From NCBI RefSeq assembly GCF_000949475.1, contig NZ_JRHC01000001.1:1054001-1118000 (forward strand): DNA of 64,000 nt. The letters are read 5' to 3'. The notes beneath the pieces are model-generated. The model did no database searches and was not told the DNA's origin. It saw nothing but the letters and a program-made list of their open reading frames with translations. Each line of letters starts with the position of its first letter. Within the stretch, counting starts at the first letter, position 1. The translations under genes were made by a program, and so were the position numbers. Shown piece after piece: positions 8,177-19,649 of this stretch. Source of the stretch: Draconibacterium sediminis. GTDB lineage: Bacteria > Bacteroidota > Bacteroidia > Bacteroidales > Prolixibacteraceae.

Positions 8177-10579
8177 TTAAAATTTAAATAATGCTGAAAT
8201 AACAAAGTTCAGGCCGGGGGATACAACTCCCGAAGAATAAGGACGATAGCGTTTGTTAAAAATGTTTTCTATTCCGCCACTTAGTGTCAGGTTCGAATTT
8301 AGCTGGTAGTTCGATTTTAGGTTGGCAGTCCACCACGCCGGAGAATACGGATTACCGTTTTCATCGGGAACATATAGATGAGGTTTACTTTGTTCGTCGG
8401 TGGCAAGATCCTCGAAATGAAGTTTGCCATTGTAGTTTACGTATAAATCGAGGTATAATTTTGGCCCTTCGAAAATAATGTGCGACGAACCAAATACCGG
8501 TGGAACATGCCGGATTGGCAAACCTTCCGAATCTTCTCCTTTTGTAATTGTAATATCATGCCGGGTGCGCCATTGGTTATTAAAAAGGTAATCTACGTTC
8601 ATCGTTGTTCCGTATATGGTTGCCGACTCGGCATTCACCAATGCTTCCACGCGGCTCATTTCTCCGTCGTATAAAATGGAGTCTTGTTCCAATCCATCGA
8701 AAGCCCGTCGAACCATGGCATCTTTCAACCAGGTGTAAAACCCGGTGAGTTCAACCTTAACTTTATTCTGGTACGAACGAATAAGGCTTAACTCCAAATT
8801 GCGCGCATATTCCGGTTTCAGGTCGGGATTGGGAACCACAACTGTGCCTGGTTCCGAATCGAAAACCTTGGCAACATCATCGATATTTGGCGAGCGAAAA
8901 CCGGTGGAGCCATGGATATTAATTTGCCAATCGGTGGTGGGGTGCCAAACCAGTCCCAGATTGCCGTTAAATGCCGAATTGTTCATGTTAAAACCATCGA
9001 ACGGAAACTGATAATAATCGGTATCAAATTCGCCTTCCAAATGCGTGTAGGTAAAGCGCGAACCCATTTGGAAAATAATTTTCGGGCTGATGGAATATTT
9101 AAAGGAGTAATAAGCTGCCAGGCTCGAATAGTTAGAATCATCGGGATATCGGGGAGCAATGTTTTCCTGCTCTCCCGAAATCAGATCTTCGGAATATCCG
9201 TTTGACCCAACCTTGTTAAAGTAGCTTTCCAAACCATAAAACAGTTCGCTTTTTATATCGATATTTTTTCCAAAATCGAGGTTAATCGAATATACATTTA
9301 CATTTTCGGTACGGTTACGCAGTACTTCTTTATTCCGTTTACGGTCGTGGCGGCTTTCGGTGTAATCCTGGTAACCAAGCAACAGGTTGGCTTTGTCGAA
9401 GAGCATCATTTCTTTTTCCACTTGCAGTCGGCCTGATACAAGTGTCCATTCCTGAGGACCGTAATACCACTCGGCGTATTTTAATGCGTCGCCACTGTAC
9501 TCAATTAATCTGTCGTATCGCGGAATATCGCCGGTTTGCGAGTGTTGGGCGCTTAGCAAAATGTCGATGGCTTCATTGGGCCTGAAACGTAGTTTCCCCA
9601 ACAGGTTGAACTGATTGTAGCCAGTATATATTTGTTCCCGGTTGTTGCTGTTTTGCACTATCTGATCTTCTCCGGAATACGCAGTATTTTCAACATATTC
9701 AGGGCGTAGATATTCGTCGGGGCCGGAAGTTCCCATCAGTAAATCATCAAAATCAGTAAAGGTGGCACTAATTACTGATGCCCACTTTTTGCCCCCGATA
9801 TTGTACGAGAGATGTCCGGTTTTCTCAAAATTGGCACTTGAGTAGCGGGCGTATACTTTTCCAAAATTTTCGAAATCATCGTTGGTAGAAAGTTTGGGCG
9901 ACAGCATGTTAAAACTCATTACGCCACCCAGTGCATCGCTTCCGTAAATTACCGAACCCGGCCCAAAAATAACCTCGGTATTTTGCAGGCTTTGTGCATC
10001 AACCGAAATTACATTTTGCAGGTTTCCGCTACGATAAATGGCGTTGTTCATCCTGATGCCATCAACCATAATCAGTACCCGGTTGGCAGCAAAACCACGT
10101 ATCATCGGGCTGCCGCCACCCATTTGGCTTTTTTGGATAAATATTCCACTTTCGGTACCCAGCATGTCGGCCGTGGTTTGCGGATTGTAATGCATTATTT
10201 CTTCGGGCTGTATCGATTTTATGGTATGCGGAATTTCTGTTTTCGATTGTTTCCAACGGTTAACCGAAATAACCACTTCATCAAGCCGCACCGGACTTTC
10301 AATCAACAGCACTGTTCGGCTTTGGTTTTCAATTTTTTGGCGGGTGCTTACGTAAGGTATATATGATGAATGTTTAAAGAGGATTTTTTCATCCGCCAGG
10401 AAACCGTCGAGTTTTGCTCTGCCTTCGTTATCTGTTTGTGTAAGAAAGTTATCTGAAATAAGCATGGCATGTTCAATTGGATTACCTGTTTTGGCATTTA
10501 TAACCCGAACATACGACTGGCTGAAAGCCGCGAATACAGAAAACAGAAGTGTAATAAAAGTAAGATTGAATTTCTTCAC
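8177..10579 (-). CDS. TonB-dependent outer-membrane receptor
   Basis: 800-aa TonB-dependent receptor of the siderophore/vitamin type rather than the SusC type. A signal peptide (ending AAFS, about residue 20) is followed by a short carboxypeptidase-regulatory-like domain (SYVRVINAKTGNPIEHAMLI), a TonB-box-like VRLDEVVISVNRWKQ and a plug with PMIRGFAANRVLIMVDGIRMN and VIYGSDALGGVM. The barrel ends in FVISALFKF. The start codon is GTG at 10579, because the frame has no ATG before the signal peptide and a strong promoter ends only about 16 bp upstream. It precedes the metallophosphoesterase by about 150 bp on the same strand. The ligand is unknown; haem, cobalamin or chelated metal are possible. 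Confidence 0.9.
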   Translation of the reverse strand: MKKFNLTFITLLFSVFAAFSQSYVRVINAKTGNPIEHAMLISDNFLTQTDNEGRAKLDGFLADEKILFKHSSYIPYVSTRQKIENQSRTVLLIESPVRLDEVVISVNRWKQSKTEIPHTIKSIQPEEIMHYNPQTTADMLGTESGIFIQKSQMGGGSPMIRGFAANRVLIMVDGIRMNNAIYRSGNLQNVISVDAQSLQNTEVIFGPGSVIYGSDALGGVMSFNMLSPKLSTNDDFENFGKVYARYSSANFEKTGHLSYNIGGKKWASVISATFTDFDDLLMGTSGPDEYLRPEYVENTAYSGEDQIVQNSNNREQIYTGYNQFNLLGKLRFRPNEAIDILLSAQHSQTGDIPRYDRLIEYSGDALKYAEWYYGPQEWTLVSGRLQVEKEMMLFDKANLLLGYQDYTESRHDRKRNKEVLRNRTENVNVYSINLDFGKNIDIKSELFYGLESYFNKVGSNGYSEDLISGEQENIAPRYPDDSNYSSLAAYYSFKYSISPKIIFQMGSRFTYTHLEGEFDTDYYQFPFDGFNMNNSAFNGNLGLVWHPTTDWQINIHGSTGFRSPNIDDVAKVFDSEPGTVVVPNPDLKPEYARNLELSLIRSYQNKVKVELTGFYTWLKDAMVRRAFDGLEQDSILYDGEMSRVEALVNAESATIYGTTMNVDYLFNNQWRTRHDITITKGEDSEGLPIRHVPPVFGSSHIIFEGPKLYLDLYVNYNGKLHFEDLATDEQSKPHLYVPDENGNPYSPAWWTANLKSNYQLNSNLTLSGGIENIFNKRYRPYSSGVVSPGLNFVISALFKF

Positions 10580-10595
10580 CGAAAATAGTTTTGTG

Positions 10596-10626
10596 CAAAT
10601 GTATTAATCGGGCGCATTACAGCAAA
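10596..10626 (-). promoter_or_regulatory. Bacteroidota-type promoter of the TonB receptor gene
   Basis: On the minus strand TTTG (10626-10623) is separated by 19 nt from TACATTTG (10603-10596), matching the -33/-7 consensus TTTG-N19-21-TAnnTTTG. The -7 element ends only 16 bp before the GTG start, so the leader would be about ten bases long. Confidence 0.7.
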
Positions 10627-10694
10627 AATTGTGCCCCGATGTCCTGATTTCTGAATTATAAATTGAAGCGAACTGTACGACAGATAATTTCTAC

Positions 10695-10726
10695 AAAAAA
10701 ATCCGGCCTGAAAAACCAGACCGGAT
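10695..10726 (-). terminator. Terminator of gdhA
   Basis: Minus-strand hairpin with ATCCGG/CCGGAT ends, a stem of about ten pairs with one bulge and a five-base loop, followed by TTTTTTT. It begins about 30 bp after the gdhA stop codon. Confidence 0.8.
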
Positions 10727-10753
10727 AGAATATAAATAATTATTGGTTAGTAA

Positions 10754-12124
<1,371 letters not shown>

Positions 12125-12300
12125 TTATATATGTTGAAGTTACAAAAAATGATAGAGTTATCTGGTTGCTTTTCAGCATATTAATTAACACTAAAAATAT
12201 TATTCTGTAATATTTGACAGGCAATTGGTTGTAAACTCAAACATTTTCAGTTGATTTATTTTGAATGTGTAAAATCACCTGATACATCCAACAAAAATTT

Positions 12301-12308
12301 TATCTTTG
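12301..12308 (+). promoter_or_regulatory. Probable -7 promoter element of leuS
   Basis: TATCTTTG followed by CGCC matches the Bacteroidota TAnnTTTG -7 element. It lies 34 bp before the leuS ATG. I could not find a clear TTTG at the expected -33 distance, so only this half is supported. Confidence 0.5.
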
Positions 12309-12342
12309 CGCCTTTAAAATCAGAATCTTATTAAGTAAGAAA

Positions 12343-14994
12343 ATGGAATATAAATTCGCAGAAATAGAGCCGAAATGGCAAAAGTACTGGGAGGAAAACA
12401 AAACGTTTAAAACCAACGACGATTACTCAAAACCAAAATATTACATACTCGATATGTTCCCTTATCCGTCGGGAGCAGGGCTGCATGTTGGTCACCCTGA
12501 GGGGTATACCGCAACCGATATTTTAAGCCGTTACAAACGTATGAAGGGCTTTAATGTGTTGCATCCAATGGGCTACGATGCTTTTGGTTTGCCCGCCGAA
12601 CAGTACGCCATGCAAACGGGTACACACCCGGCCATTACCACTCAGAAAAACTGCGATAATTTCCGTCGCCAGATTAAGGCTATTGGTTTGAGCTACGACT
12701 GGGACCGCGAAATTAATACCACCGATCCAAAATATTTTAAATGGACACAGTGGATCTTCAAAAAATTATACGACACTTATTTTGATGAAGAGCAGCAAAA
12801 AGGCCGTCCAATTTCGGAATTGGTAATTCCTGAAGCAGTAAAAGCAGAAGGTGAAGAGGCTGTAAAAGCTTACATCGGCGAAAAACGCCTGGCCTACTAC
12901 GACAACGCACAGGTTTGGTGGTGTAACTCGTGTAAAACAGTGTGTGCCAACGAAGAGGTGCTTACGGATGGTTCGCACGAAAAGTGTGGCAACACCGTTA
13001 TTCGCAAAAACCTGAAACAATGGTTGCTTCGCATTCCACATTACGGAGAAAGATTGTTAAACGGACTTGAGAACCTGGATTGGCCTGAAGGAGTAAAAGA
13101 CATGCAACGCAACTGGATTGGAAAATCAACCGGTGCTGAAGTGGATTTTGCCATCGATGGTTTGGATAAAAATCTACGTGTTTACACTACCCGCCCTGAT
13201 ACTTTGTTTGGTGCAACTTACATGGTAATTGCTCCTGAGCACGAGTTAGTAGATGAAATTGTAACGGAAGACAAAAAAGATGCGGTAGAAGCATACATAA
13301 AAGCTGCGGCTTTAAAATCGGATTTGGATCGTACGGATCTGGCAAAAGAGAAAACCGGAGTATTTACCGGTCGTTATGCTGTTAATCCGGTGAACAAACA
13401 GTTGATCCCGATTTGGGTAGCCGACTACGTATTGATGGGCTACGGAACTGGAGCAATTATGGCAGTTCCGGCACACGATACACGCGACTTTGAGTTCGCC
13501 AAAGAGTTCGATATTCACATCAACTGTATTCTTGATCCAAAAGATGCAGAGAACCGCGAAGAGATTTTAGCCGGTGATGCCTGCTGGACAGAGGACGGTG
13601 CATACATCAACTCATCGAGCGAGGAAACCGGTTTGGATATCAACGGATTAAACAAAGCTGCCGGAATTCAAAAAGTAGTTGAATGGCTGGAAGGAAAAGG
13701 AATTGGAAAAGCAACCACAAACTTTAAGTTGCGCGACTGGTTGTTTAGCCGCCAGCGATACTGGGGCGAGCCTTTCCCTGTTATTCACTGGGAAGATGGC
13801 GAAGTTACTTTGGTGGAGGATGAAAATCTGCCTTTGGAATTGCCAAATCTGGAAGAATACACACCAAGTGAAAGCGGAGAGTCGCCATTGGCAAATGCTG
13901 AAGACTGGCTGATGGTTACCGATAAAAACGGACGTAAAGGTCGCCGCGAAACCAACACTATGCCACAGTGGGCAGGATCGTGCTGGTACTACTTACGCTA
14001 CATCGATCCGAATAACGAGGACAGTATTTTCGATGTGAAAAAAGAACAGTACTGGATGCCTGTTGACTTGTATGTTGGTGGTGCCGAGCATGCGGTTCTG
14101 CACTTATTGTACTCGCGTTTCTGGCACAAAGTGTTGTTTGATTTGGGCGTTGTTTCAACCGACGAACCTTTCCAAAAACTGTTTAACCAGGGAATGATTC
14201 TGGCTTTTGCTTACGAAACTGCAACCGGAGCAAAAGTAGCTTCTGATTTGGTAGAGGAAAAAGACGGTAAATATTTCCACACAGAAACAGGTGAGGAGCT
14301 GAGACAAATTGTAGCAAAAATGTCGAAGTCGCTGAAGAATGTGGTGAATCCTGACGACGTGATCGCACATTACGGTGCCGACTCGCTGCGTTTGTACGAA
14401 ATGTTTATGGGGCCGCTCGACGAGCGTAAACCCTGGGCAGAAAACGGCGTTAAAGGGGTTTTCAACTTCCTTGCACGTGTTTATCGTTTCTTTGCCGATC
14501 CGGCGAAAATTGTTGACGGAGAAGAAGATAAAGAGGTGGCAAAATTGCTGCATCAGACCATACAAAAAGTAGAGCACGATATTGAGAACCTGAAGTTCAA
14601 TACCGGAATTTCGGCATTGATGGTATTCAATAACATGGCTATTAAAAAGGGAAAAGTTACCAAACAAACTGCTGAAACATTCGCCAAAATACTGGCACCT
14701 TATGCACCACACATGGCCGAAGAGTTGTGGTCGATGTACGGAAATGCTAAAACACTGGCTTACGAAGCATGGCCGCAAGTTGATCAGAGTTTACTTACTG
14801 AAGATTCGCACGAATACCCGGTATCGTTTAACGGAAAAATGCGTTTTAAAATTGAGTTGCCTTTGGATATGCCAAAAGACGAGATTGAAAAAACAGTGCT
14901 TGCCGATGAACGCGCTGCCAAATGGATGGAAGGGAAAACCGTTCGGAAATTCATTTTTGTGCCGAAAAAAATCATCAATATTGCTGTAGGATAA
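12343..14994 (+). CDS. leuS: Leucyl-tRNA synthetase
   Basis: Class I aminoacyl-tRNA synthetase charging tRNA-Leu. The 883-aa protein carries the HIGH-type motif HVGH (48-51) after MFPYPSGAG and the KMSKS motif (about 659-663) before LKNVV. It has a full CP1 editing domain ([19 protein letters not shown] and [19 protein letters not shown]). A Cys-rich insertion (CNSCKTVC and a later KCGN) probably binds zinc. The C-terminal domain ends [11 protein letters not shown] as in other bacterial LeuRS. It is a single-gene unit with a promoter upstream and a terminator directly downstream. Confidence 0.98.
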   Translation: MEYKFAEIEPKWQKYWEENKTFKTNDDYSKPKYYILDMFPYPSGAGLHVGHPEGYTATDILSRYKRMKGFNVLHPMGYDAFGLPAEQYAMQTGTHPAITTQKNCDNFRRQIKAIGLSYDWDREINTTDPKYFKWTQWIFKKLYDTYFDEEQQKGRPISELVIPEAVKAEGEEAVKAYIGEKRLAYYDNAQVWWCNSCKTVCANEEVLTDGSHEKCGNTVIRKNLKQWLLRIPHYGERLLNGLENLDWPEGVKDMQRNWIGKSTGAEVDFAIDGLDKNLRVYTTRPDTLFGATYMVIAPEHELVDEIVTEDKKDAVEAYIKAAALKSDLDRTDLAKEKTGVFTGRYAVNPVNKQLIPIWVADYVLMGYGTGAIMAVPAHDTRDFEFAKEFDIHINCILDPKDAENREEILAGDACWTEDGAYINSSSEETGLDINGLNKAAGIQKVVEWLEGKGIGKATTNFKLRDWLFSRQRYWGEPFPVIHWEDGEVTLVEDENLPLELPNLEEYTPSESGESPLANAEDWLMVTDKNGRKGRRETNTMPQWAGSCWYYLRYIDPNNEDSIFDVKKEQYWMPVDLYVGGAEHAVLHLLYSRFWHKVLFDLGVVSTDEPFQKLFNQGMILAFAYETATGAKVASDLVEEKDGKYFHTETGEELRQIVAKMSKSLKNVVNPDDVIAHYGADSLRLYEMFMGPLDERKPWAENGVKGVFNFLARVYRFFADPAKIVDGEEDKEVAKLLHQTIQKVEHDIENLKFNTGISALMVFNNMAIKKGKVTKQTAETFAKILAPYAPHMAEELWSMYGNAKTLAYEAWPQVDQSLLTEDSHEYPVSFNGKMRFKIELPLDMPKDEIEKTVLADERAAKWMEGKTVRKFIFVPKKIINIAVG

Positions 14995-15013
14995 TACTTC
15001 AATAGATAATATC

Positions 15014-15047
15014 AAAAAAAGGGATGGCAAACTGCTATCCCTTTTTT
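15014..15047. terminator. Bidirectional terminator between leuS and the DsrE-like gene
   Basis: GGGATGGC and GCTATCCC form a stem around a five-base loop, flanked by A7 on the left and T6 on the right, so it can serve both converging genes. Confidence 0.75.
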
Positions 15048-15067
15048 CATGAAAAAAGTTGTGGAAT

Positions 15068-15436
15068 TTAGAAGCTCAACAGAGCGGCTCCTTCTTTTAT
15101 CCTTTCATGAATGGCAACTGAACCAACGATCTTCACGCCATCAACCAGATCTTCTTCGCTGTAACCGCGCACTTTTGCGCATGGCGGGCATACACTAACG
15201 TTACAACCTGCATTGAATACGTTCTGGATCATTTCTTTGATCGTTGGATCTTCAGGATTTGGGCGTGCTTTTTCGGCCGCACCTTTACGCACCCAGTCGA
15301 TTGCTGAGCTTACCAGAAAGATTGAAACTTCCAGTCCGTTGTTAATACCTCCGTTAGCAATACTCCATGCTACCGATGAACGCTCGTCGTCGTGACCTCT
15401 CGAAATAACTACTACTAATTTTTGTTTAGTTTCCAT
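15068..15436 (-). CDS. DsrE-family sulfur-relay-like protein
   Basis: Small (122 aa) cytoplasmic alpha/beta protein of the DsrE/DsrF fold. The N-terminus KLVVVISRGHDDERSSVAWSIANG is typical of the group annotated as peroxiredoxin-like or DsrE-like. Cysteines occur in CNVSVCPPCAKVRGY, where persulfide-carrying Cys would be expected. It sits about 35 bp downstream of a cysteine dioxygenase-like gene on the same strand, which supports a role in sulfur handling. The exact partner is unknown. Confidence 0.75.
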   Translation of the reverse strand: METKQKLVVVISRGHDDERSSVAWSIANGGINNGLEVSIFLVSSAIDWVRKGAAEKARPNPEDPTIKEMIQNVFNAGCNVSVCPPCAKVRGYSEEDLVDGVKIVGSVAIHERIKEGAALLSF

Positions 15437-15470
15437 GATGTGAAATTTTAATGGTGAATAAATTGTATGA

Positions 15471-16136
15471 TTAAAAAATATTTTCGTTGTATGATTTTAT
15501 TGTTCCGGGCGTGTACACATGTAGGCTGACTGCAGAGCTGCCAAATGGATTTCCAACTGCGTGATAGCCCATCCGATCGTCGATGTAGGCCATGCTGCCG
15601 GCACGGTAACCATTTGAACAAAGGATGGTTTGTTTTTCGTCGGCTGAGTAACGCAGTTCCTCCAGTTTGCCATGTAGCAATTTGAACACACATCCTCCGG
15701 CCGGATGACCATGAATGTCGCTAACTTTTCCGGGTTTCCAGTGAATCAGCACTACTTTCATCCAGCGATTATTAACCAAAACGTGGCGAGTTTCCCTGTT
15801 TTTCAGAAAGCGTTTCAGTTCTTCTTTATCGAATGTCATATCTTGCTGCATTACCGGAATAAACTGAAGTGCTGTATAGGGTGCCTGCTGCCCGCGAAAA
15901 GTGTTGAACAATTCGCGACAAACTTTTCTGAGGTTCGGAATATTGCCTGCACTCATTCCAAAAGAAGCTTCCGGAGTTAAAAGTGTATTCCCGCCAATTT
16001 CCGCCTGGTAAGCGGTGCTTCCAACATTGTTATAAGTTTCATGGCTGCTGTTTGATGTTCCTTTGATGAAGAAGAAAGGAGAGAATCCGTTGTGTTGTCC
16101 GGACCTGTTTTCTGAAGTGTAAATCAAGTTTTTCAT
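15471..16136 (-). CDS. Cysteine dioxygenase type I-like cupin
   Basis: Predicted thiol dioxygenase that oxidises cysteine (or a related thiol) to a sulfinate using O2 and a His-bound iron. The 221-aa protein has the cupin metal motif HGHPAGGC followed by VFKLLHGKLEE, equivalent to the HDH...C segment of mammalian CDO. A later His lies in MGYHAVGN and a Tyr in LHVY, so the three His ligands and the Cys/Tyr pair of the Cys-Tyr cofactor all seem to be present. I start at the ATG at 16136; a TTG 24 bp further upstream keeps the frame open but adds nothing recognisable. It lies downstream of an AraC-type regulator gene that may control it. Confidence 0.8.
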   Translation of the reverse strand: MKNLIYTSENRSGQHNGFSPFFFIKGTSNSSHETYNNVGSTAYQAEIGGNTLLTPEASFGMSAGNIPNLRKVCRELFNTFRGQQAPYTALQFIPVMQQDMTFDKEELKRFLKNRETRHVLVNNRWMKVVLIHWKPGKVSDIHGHPAGGCVFKLLHGKLEELRYSADEKQTILCSNGYRAGSMAYIDDRMGYHAVGNPFGSSAVSLHVYTPGTIKSYNENIF

Positions 16137-16238
16137 CGTTCTCTGTTTTTGTTGGTACAAAGTTGAGAACTATCCGGGCGCCATACTTTGCTAAAAAGTC
16201 CGAAGTGTTGACGATTTGGCTCAATACGCAAAAATGGG

Positions 16239-17099
16239 TCAAAAAACCAGTGATTTTTTGTAATCGGAAGGACTTTTTCCTGTGATCTTTTTAAATACAC
16301 GACTAAAATGTGAGACGTCTTCGAAACCTGATTCATAAGCAGCCTGGGTAACACTTTGAGAAGAATTTGCAAGAATGGCGGCTGCGTGTTCAACTCTTCT
16401 GCGTATAATCCATTTTCCGGGCGAATCCTGGAATATTTGCTGGAATTCTCTTTTAAATGAAGAAAGGCTTCGGTGCGAAAGTTCAGCAAAATCTTCCAGT
16501 TTAAGGTTGAAACAGAAATTCTGCTCCATAATTCGCTTTAACGAAGGTTTGTCAGACTGTGTAAGGCTTGTGAAGTAATTCGTTAACGTTGGGTCGGAGT
16601 TGATCAGTGTGATCAGTAGCTCCTTTAATTTAAGCACCAGAATCTGATCGGGTGGCCGGTTTATGCCACGAAAGTAAGTGAGCATGGAATGAAAATATCC
16701 TTCCAGATAATCAGAGGTATTTACTTTCCGCGCAGTAAAATTATTTGGTTCGTGATTTATTTTGAGTACTTGTTTTCCCTGAATTTCCTCCATCGTTTCG
16801 CGTATCAGTTCATCGGAGATAAAAAAGCCAAGCATACAATACTCATCGTCAAAATACTGATGAATAACTTCGGCACCTTTCTTTAAATAAAGAGTTTGCC
16901 CGGGAGTTAATGTCCACTCGCCGTTGATGGTTTTGTAGGTTTTTTTGCCGCTTAGTACATACACAATGTAATCGTTGCGGGAAAAAATTCCGATTTGTTC
17001 GGCATCAATCGGACAAGTGTATTCCAGGCAAACCGTTTCCCGAAATTCAAACCGGTTGAAATTAAGATTCTCTTTTACGATTTTGTAGAAATTAAGCAT
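16239..17099 (-). CDS. AraC-family transcriptional regulator
   Basis: 286-aa one-component regulator. The N-terminal half (about 1-165) is a cupin-like sensing domain with a typical IVYVLSGKKTYKTINGEWTL strand pattern. The C-terminal 100 residues carry two helix-turn-helix units, one at LEDFAELSHRSLSSFKREF and the AraC signature GFEDVSHFSRVFKKITGKSPSDYKK. It lies 102 bp upstream of the cysteine dioxygenase-like and DsrE-like genes on the same strand, so it may govern them. The effector is unknown; a sulfur compound would fit the context but this is inference only. Confidence 0.88.
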   Translation of the reverse strand: MLNFYKIVKENLNFNRFEFRETVCLEYTCPIDAEQIGIFSRNDYIVYVLSGKKTYKTINGEWTLTPGQTLYLKKGAEVIHQYFDDEYCMLGFFISDELIRETMEEIQGKQVLKINHEPNNFTARKVNTSDYLEGYFHSMLTYFRGINRPPDQILVLKLKELLITLINSDPTLTNYFTSLTQSDKPSLKRIMEQNFCFNLKLEDFAELSHRSLSSFKREFQQIFQDSPGKWIIRRRVEHAAAILANSSQSVTQAAYESGFEDVSHFSRVFKKITGKSPSDYKKSLVF

Positions 17100-17126
17100 C
17101 TTTTGAATGTTAACGATTTATTACAA

Positions 17127-17148
17127 TTTAAGATATAATTGTCTTAAA
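17127..17148. promoter_or_regulatory. Inverted repeat upstream of the AraC-type regulator
   Basis: Seven-base arms TTTAAGA and TCTTAAA separated by eight bases, 28 bp upstream of the regulator start. The position fits an operator for self-control, but AT-rich palindromes arise easily by chance. The rest of the 277-bp gap up to the YitT-like gene shows nothing else clear. Confidence 0.25.
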
Positions 17149-17376
17149 ATCAAGAAGTCGGAATGGCGTGGTTGTAAAAACGGACTAAAATGCCTTTAAA
17201 TTCAGGTGGTTTAAAAAATATATTGGAAGTACCTCTCTGTGATGTAGGAGAAACTGTTTAACAGAAGATGTTTGTGAACTTAACGTTATATCGCAAATCC
17301 CTGACAATCATCACTATTTTTTCAGTAAAGGCTTTGTTCATTTGCGCGATTTTTTAATACACATTAAATACTAAAA

Positions 17377-18255
17377 ATGGTTAAGGAGATATTGTCGGAT
17401 AACACACGGCTGGGACGCATGATTCAGGATTATGCAATAATTACTTTCGGGCTGCTGTTGTTTGCAGCAGGCTGGGTATTGTTTCTAATTCCTGCCGAGA
17501 TAACCGGCGGAGGAATAAGTGGTGTTGCAGCGGTTATTTATTTTGCCACAAAAATTCCGGTAAGTATAACATATCTGATTATTAATGCGTTTCTGGTGCT
17601 GGTAGCCATAAAAATTCTGGGAGCTAATTTTGGTGTGAAAACCATTTACAGTATCCTGGTTTTGACCGGATTCTTTGCCCTGTTTCAGAATATTTTGAAA
17701 GAACCATTGGTTAACGACACATTTCTTTCGGCAATTTTAGGCGGAATGGCCGGCGGAGTTGGCCTCGGTGTTGTTTTTTCGAGAGGTGGAAGCACCGGCG
17801 GGACTGATATTTTTGCCATGATTATAAACAAATACCGCAATATTAGTCCGGGGCGTATAATTTTATTGTGCGACGTTATTATCATTGCTTCGTCGTATAT
17901 GGTTTTCCGTTCGCCCGAAAAACTGGTTTACGGTTATGTTTCCATGTGGGTGGTTTCTTATTCGCTCGATTCGTTTTTAAGTGGAGCCAACCGCTCGGCC
18001 CAAATGTTTATTATCTCTAAAGAGTACGAGCAAATTGCAGAATACATTAACAACGAGGCCATTCGTGGGGTAACTATACTAAATGGAACGGGCTGGTATA
18101 CCAAAAAAGATACGAAAGTAATTATGTCGGTTGTTCGAAAAAAAGAGACCAGCGCCATTTTTCGTAAAATCAAACAGATCGATCCGGATGCTTTTATCTC
18201 AATGGGAAGTGTTATGGGCGTTTACGGGCAGGGTTTCGATAAGTTGAAATTGTAA
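17377..18255 (+). CDS. YitT-family membrane protein (DUF161/DUF2179)
   Basis: 292-aa integral membrane protein. The N-terminal two thirds have five or six hydrophobic helices with the family features GGGISGVAAVIYF and LGVVFSRGGSTGGTDIFAMI. The last 80 residues form the soluble DUF2179 domain (RGVTILNGTGWYTKKD and IKQIDPDAFISMGSVMGVYGQGF). No member has a well-established transport substrate as far as I know. It is a single gene with a probable promoter in the last 40 bp of the upstream gap (TTCATTTG, one base off the consensus). Confidence 0.9.
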   Translation: MVKEILSDNTRLGRMIQDYAIITFGLLLFAAGWVLFLIPAEITGGGISGVAAVIYFATKIPVSITYLIINAFLVLVAIKILGANFGVKTIYSILVLTGFFALFQNILKEPLVNDTFLSAILGGMAGGVGLGVVFSRGGSTGGTDIFAMIINKYRNISPGRIILLCDVIIIASSYMVFRSPEKLVYGYVSMWVVSYSLDSFLSGANRSAQMFIISKEYEQIAEYINNEAIRGVTILNGTGWYTKKDTKVIMSVVRKKETSAIFRKIKQIDPDAFISMGSVMGVYGQGFDKLKL

Positions 18256-18323
18256 GCTGTTCTTTCTGCGATCATTTAATTTTTGTCTAATAATTCAATT
18301 TTTTAAATAAATACATACTAATC

Positions 18324-18352
18324 TTGTTATCTATACAGTTTTCTTATTTTTG
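18324..18352 (+). promoter_or_regulatory. Promoter of the M23 peptidase gene
   Basis: TTG at 18324-18326 is 18 nt from TATTTTTG at 18345-18352, a good match to the Bacteroidota promoter. The -7 element ends 19 bp before the ATG at 18372. Confidence 0.55.
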
Positions 18353-18371
18353 CGTTTAATAAAATTTGAAG

Positions 18372-19649
18372 ATGAGGAAGTTGAGATCGATTTTAGTGGG
18401 GATGGGACTCGTTGTTGGACTGAGTCAATTGTTTTCGTGTGCACCTAAAAAGGCCCAAAATGAAGAGGCACCGGTGTTGGATACCGTTGTTGAAGTAAAA
18501 ATGCCGGAGTTAAAATACGGACTTCCGGTTGATTCGTTTACGATTGAAATGGGCAAGGTGAAAAACAATCAGTACCTCAGTCAGATTTTGAATGCACGTG
18601 GTGTGGGAATGGGAACCATCGATAAAATTGCCCGAAAATCAAGAGATGTTTTCGATGTCCGAAAAATTAAAAGCGGCGAGAACTTTTGTATTCTTTCGAC
18701 CCTCGATTCAGTTCCGGTGGCCAAATATTTTGTTTATGAAAACTCACCTGTTGAATATACAGTTTTCGAGTTAACCGATACATTAGGAATTTATAAGGGT
18801 GAAAAGGAAGTGAAAACCCGCCAACGAACTGCGCATGGAGTGGTTGAGACTTCGTTGTGGAATGCCATGGTGGATAACGGGCAAGACCCGATGCTGGCAC
18901 TCGAACTTTCCGATATTTTTGCCTGGACCATCGATTTCTTTGCTATCCAGAAAGGCGATCGTTTTAGGGTGATTTACGATGAACAGTTTGTTGATTCCGT
19001 TTCCATTGGCATTGGCGAAATTTATGCAGTTCAGTTTGATCACTATGGTGAAGATAACTATGCATTTATCTTCAATCAGGACGACCGTTGGGATTATTTC
19101 GATGAGCAGGGTAAAAGTCTGAGAAAAGCTTTCTTAAAGGCACCGCTGAAATTCTCGCGAATCAGTTCCCGCTTTTCGAACAATCGTATGCATCCGGTTT
19201 TACGTATCCGTCGTCCGCATCATGGAGTGGATTATGCGGCACCCAAAGGAACTCCGGTAATGAGTATTGGTGATGGAACAGTTGTTGCCAAAGCCTATCA
19301 GAAAAGTGGGGGCGGTAATTATTTGAAAATAAAGCACAATTCTGTTTATACCACTACCTATATGCATCTTTCAGGGTATGGAAAGGGGATTCATACCGGC
19401 GCACGCGTAAAGCAAGGACAGGTTATTGGTTATGTCGGTTCAACCGGATTGGCATCAGGTCCGCACCTCGATTTCAGGGTGGCAAAAAACGGAAGTTTGG
19501 TCGATCCGCTTAAGGTAAAAGCACCACCCGTTGAGCCGGTGAAAGAAGAAAATATGACACGATACAATGCCGTTAAGGATTCGTTGATGCAGGAATTGCA
19601 AAAAATTCAATGGGATGATCTGGATCAAATTCTTGCTAATTCTAATTAG
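18372..19649 (+). CDS. M23-family peptidoglycan endopeptidase, lipoprotein
   Basis: Zinc metallopeptidase of the LytM/M23 family expected to cut peptide cross-links in peptidoglycan. I use the ATG at 18372 (425 aa) instead of a TTG six bases upstream. A lipoprotein signal ends at FSC (Cys23). The middle part (about 60-260) has OapA/LysM-like features. The catalytic domain contains HPVLRIRRPHHGVDYAAPKG (first zinc ligands H and D, about 275-290), a central MHLSGYGKG His and GPHLDF (about 363-367). All zinc ligands are present, so it should be active rather than an EnvC-like activator. Confidence 0.9.
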   Translation: MRKLRSILVGMGLVVGLSQLFSCAPKKAQNEEAPVLDTVVEVKMPELKYGLPVDSFTIEMGKVKNNQYLSQILNARGVGMGTIDKIARKSRDVFDVRKIKSGENFCILSTLDSVPVAKYFVYENSPVEYTVFELTDTLGIYKGEKEVKTRQRTAHGVVETSLWNAMVDNGQDPMLALELSDIFAWTIDFFAIQKGDRFRVIYDEQFVDSVSIGIGEIYAVQFDHYGEDNYAFIFNQDDRWDYFDEQGKSLRKAFLKAPLKFSRISSRFSNNRMHPVLRIRRPHHGVDYAAPKGTPVMSIGDGTVVAKAYQKSGGGNYLKIKHNSVYTTTYMHLSGYGKGIHTGARVKQGQVIGYVGSTGLASGPHLDFRVAKNGSLVDPLKVKAPPVEPVKEENMTRYNAVKDSLMQELQKIQWDDLDQILANSN

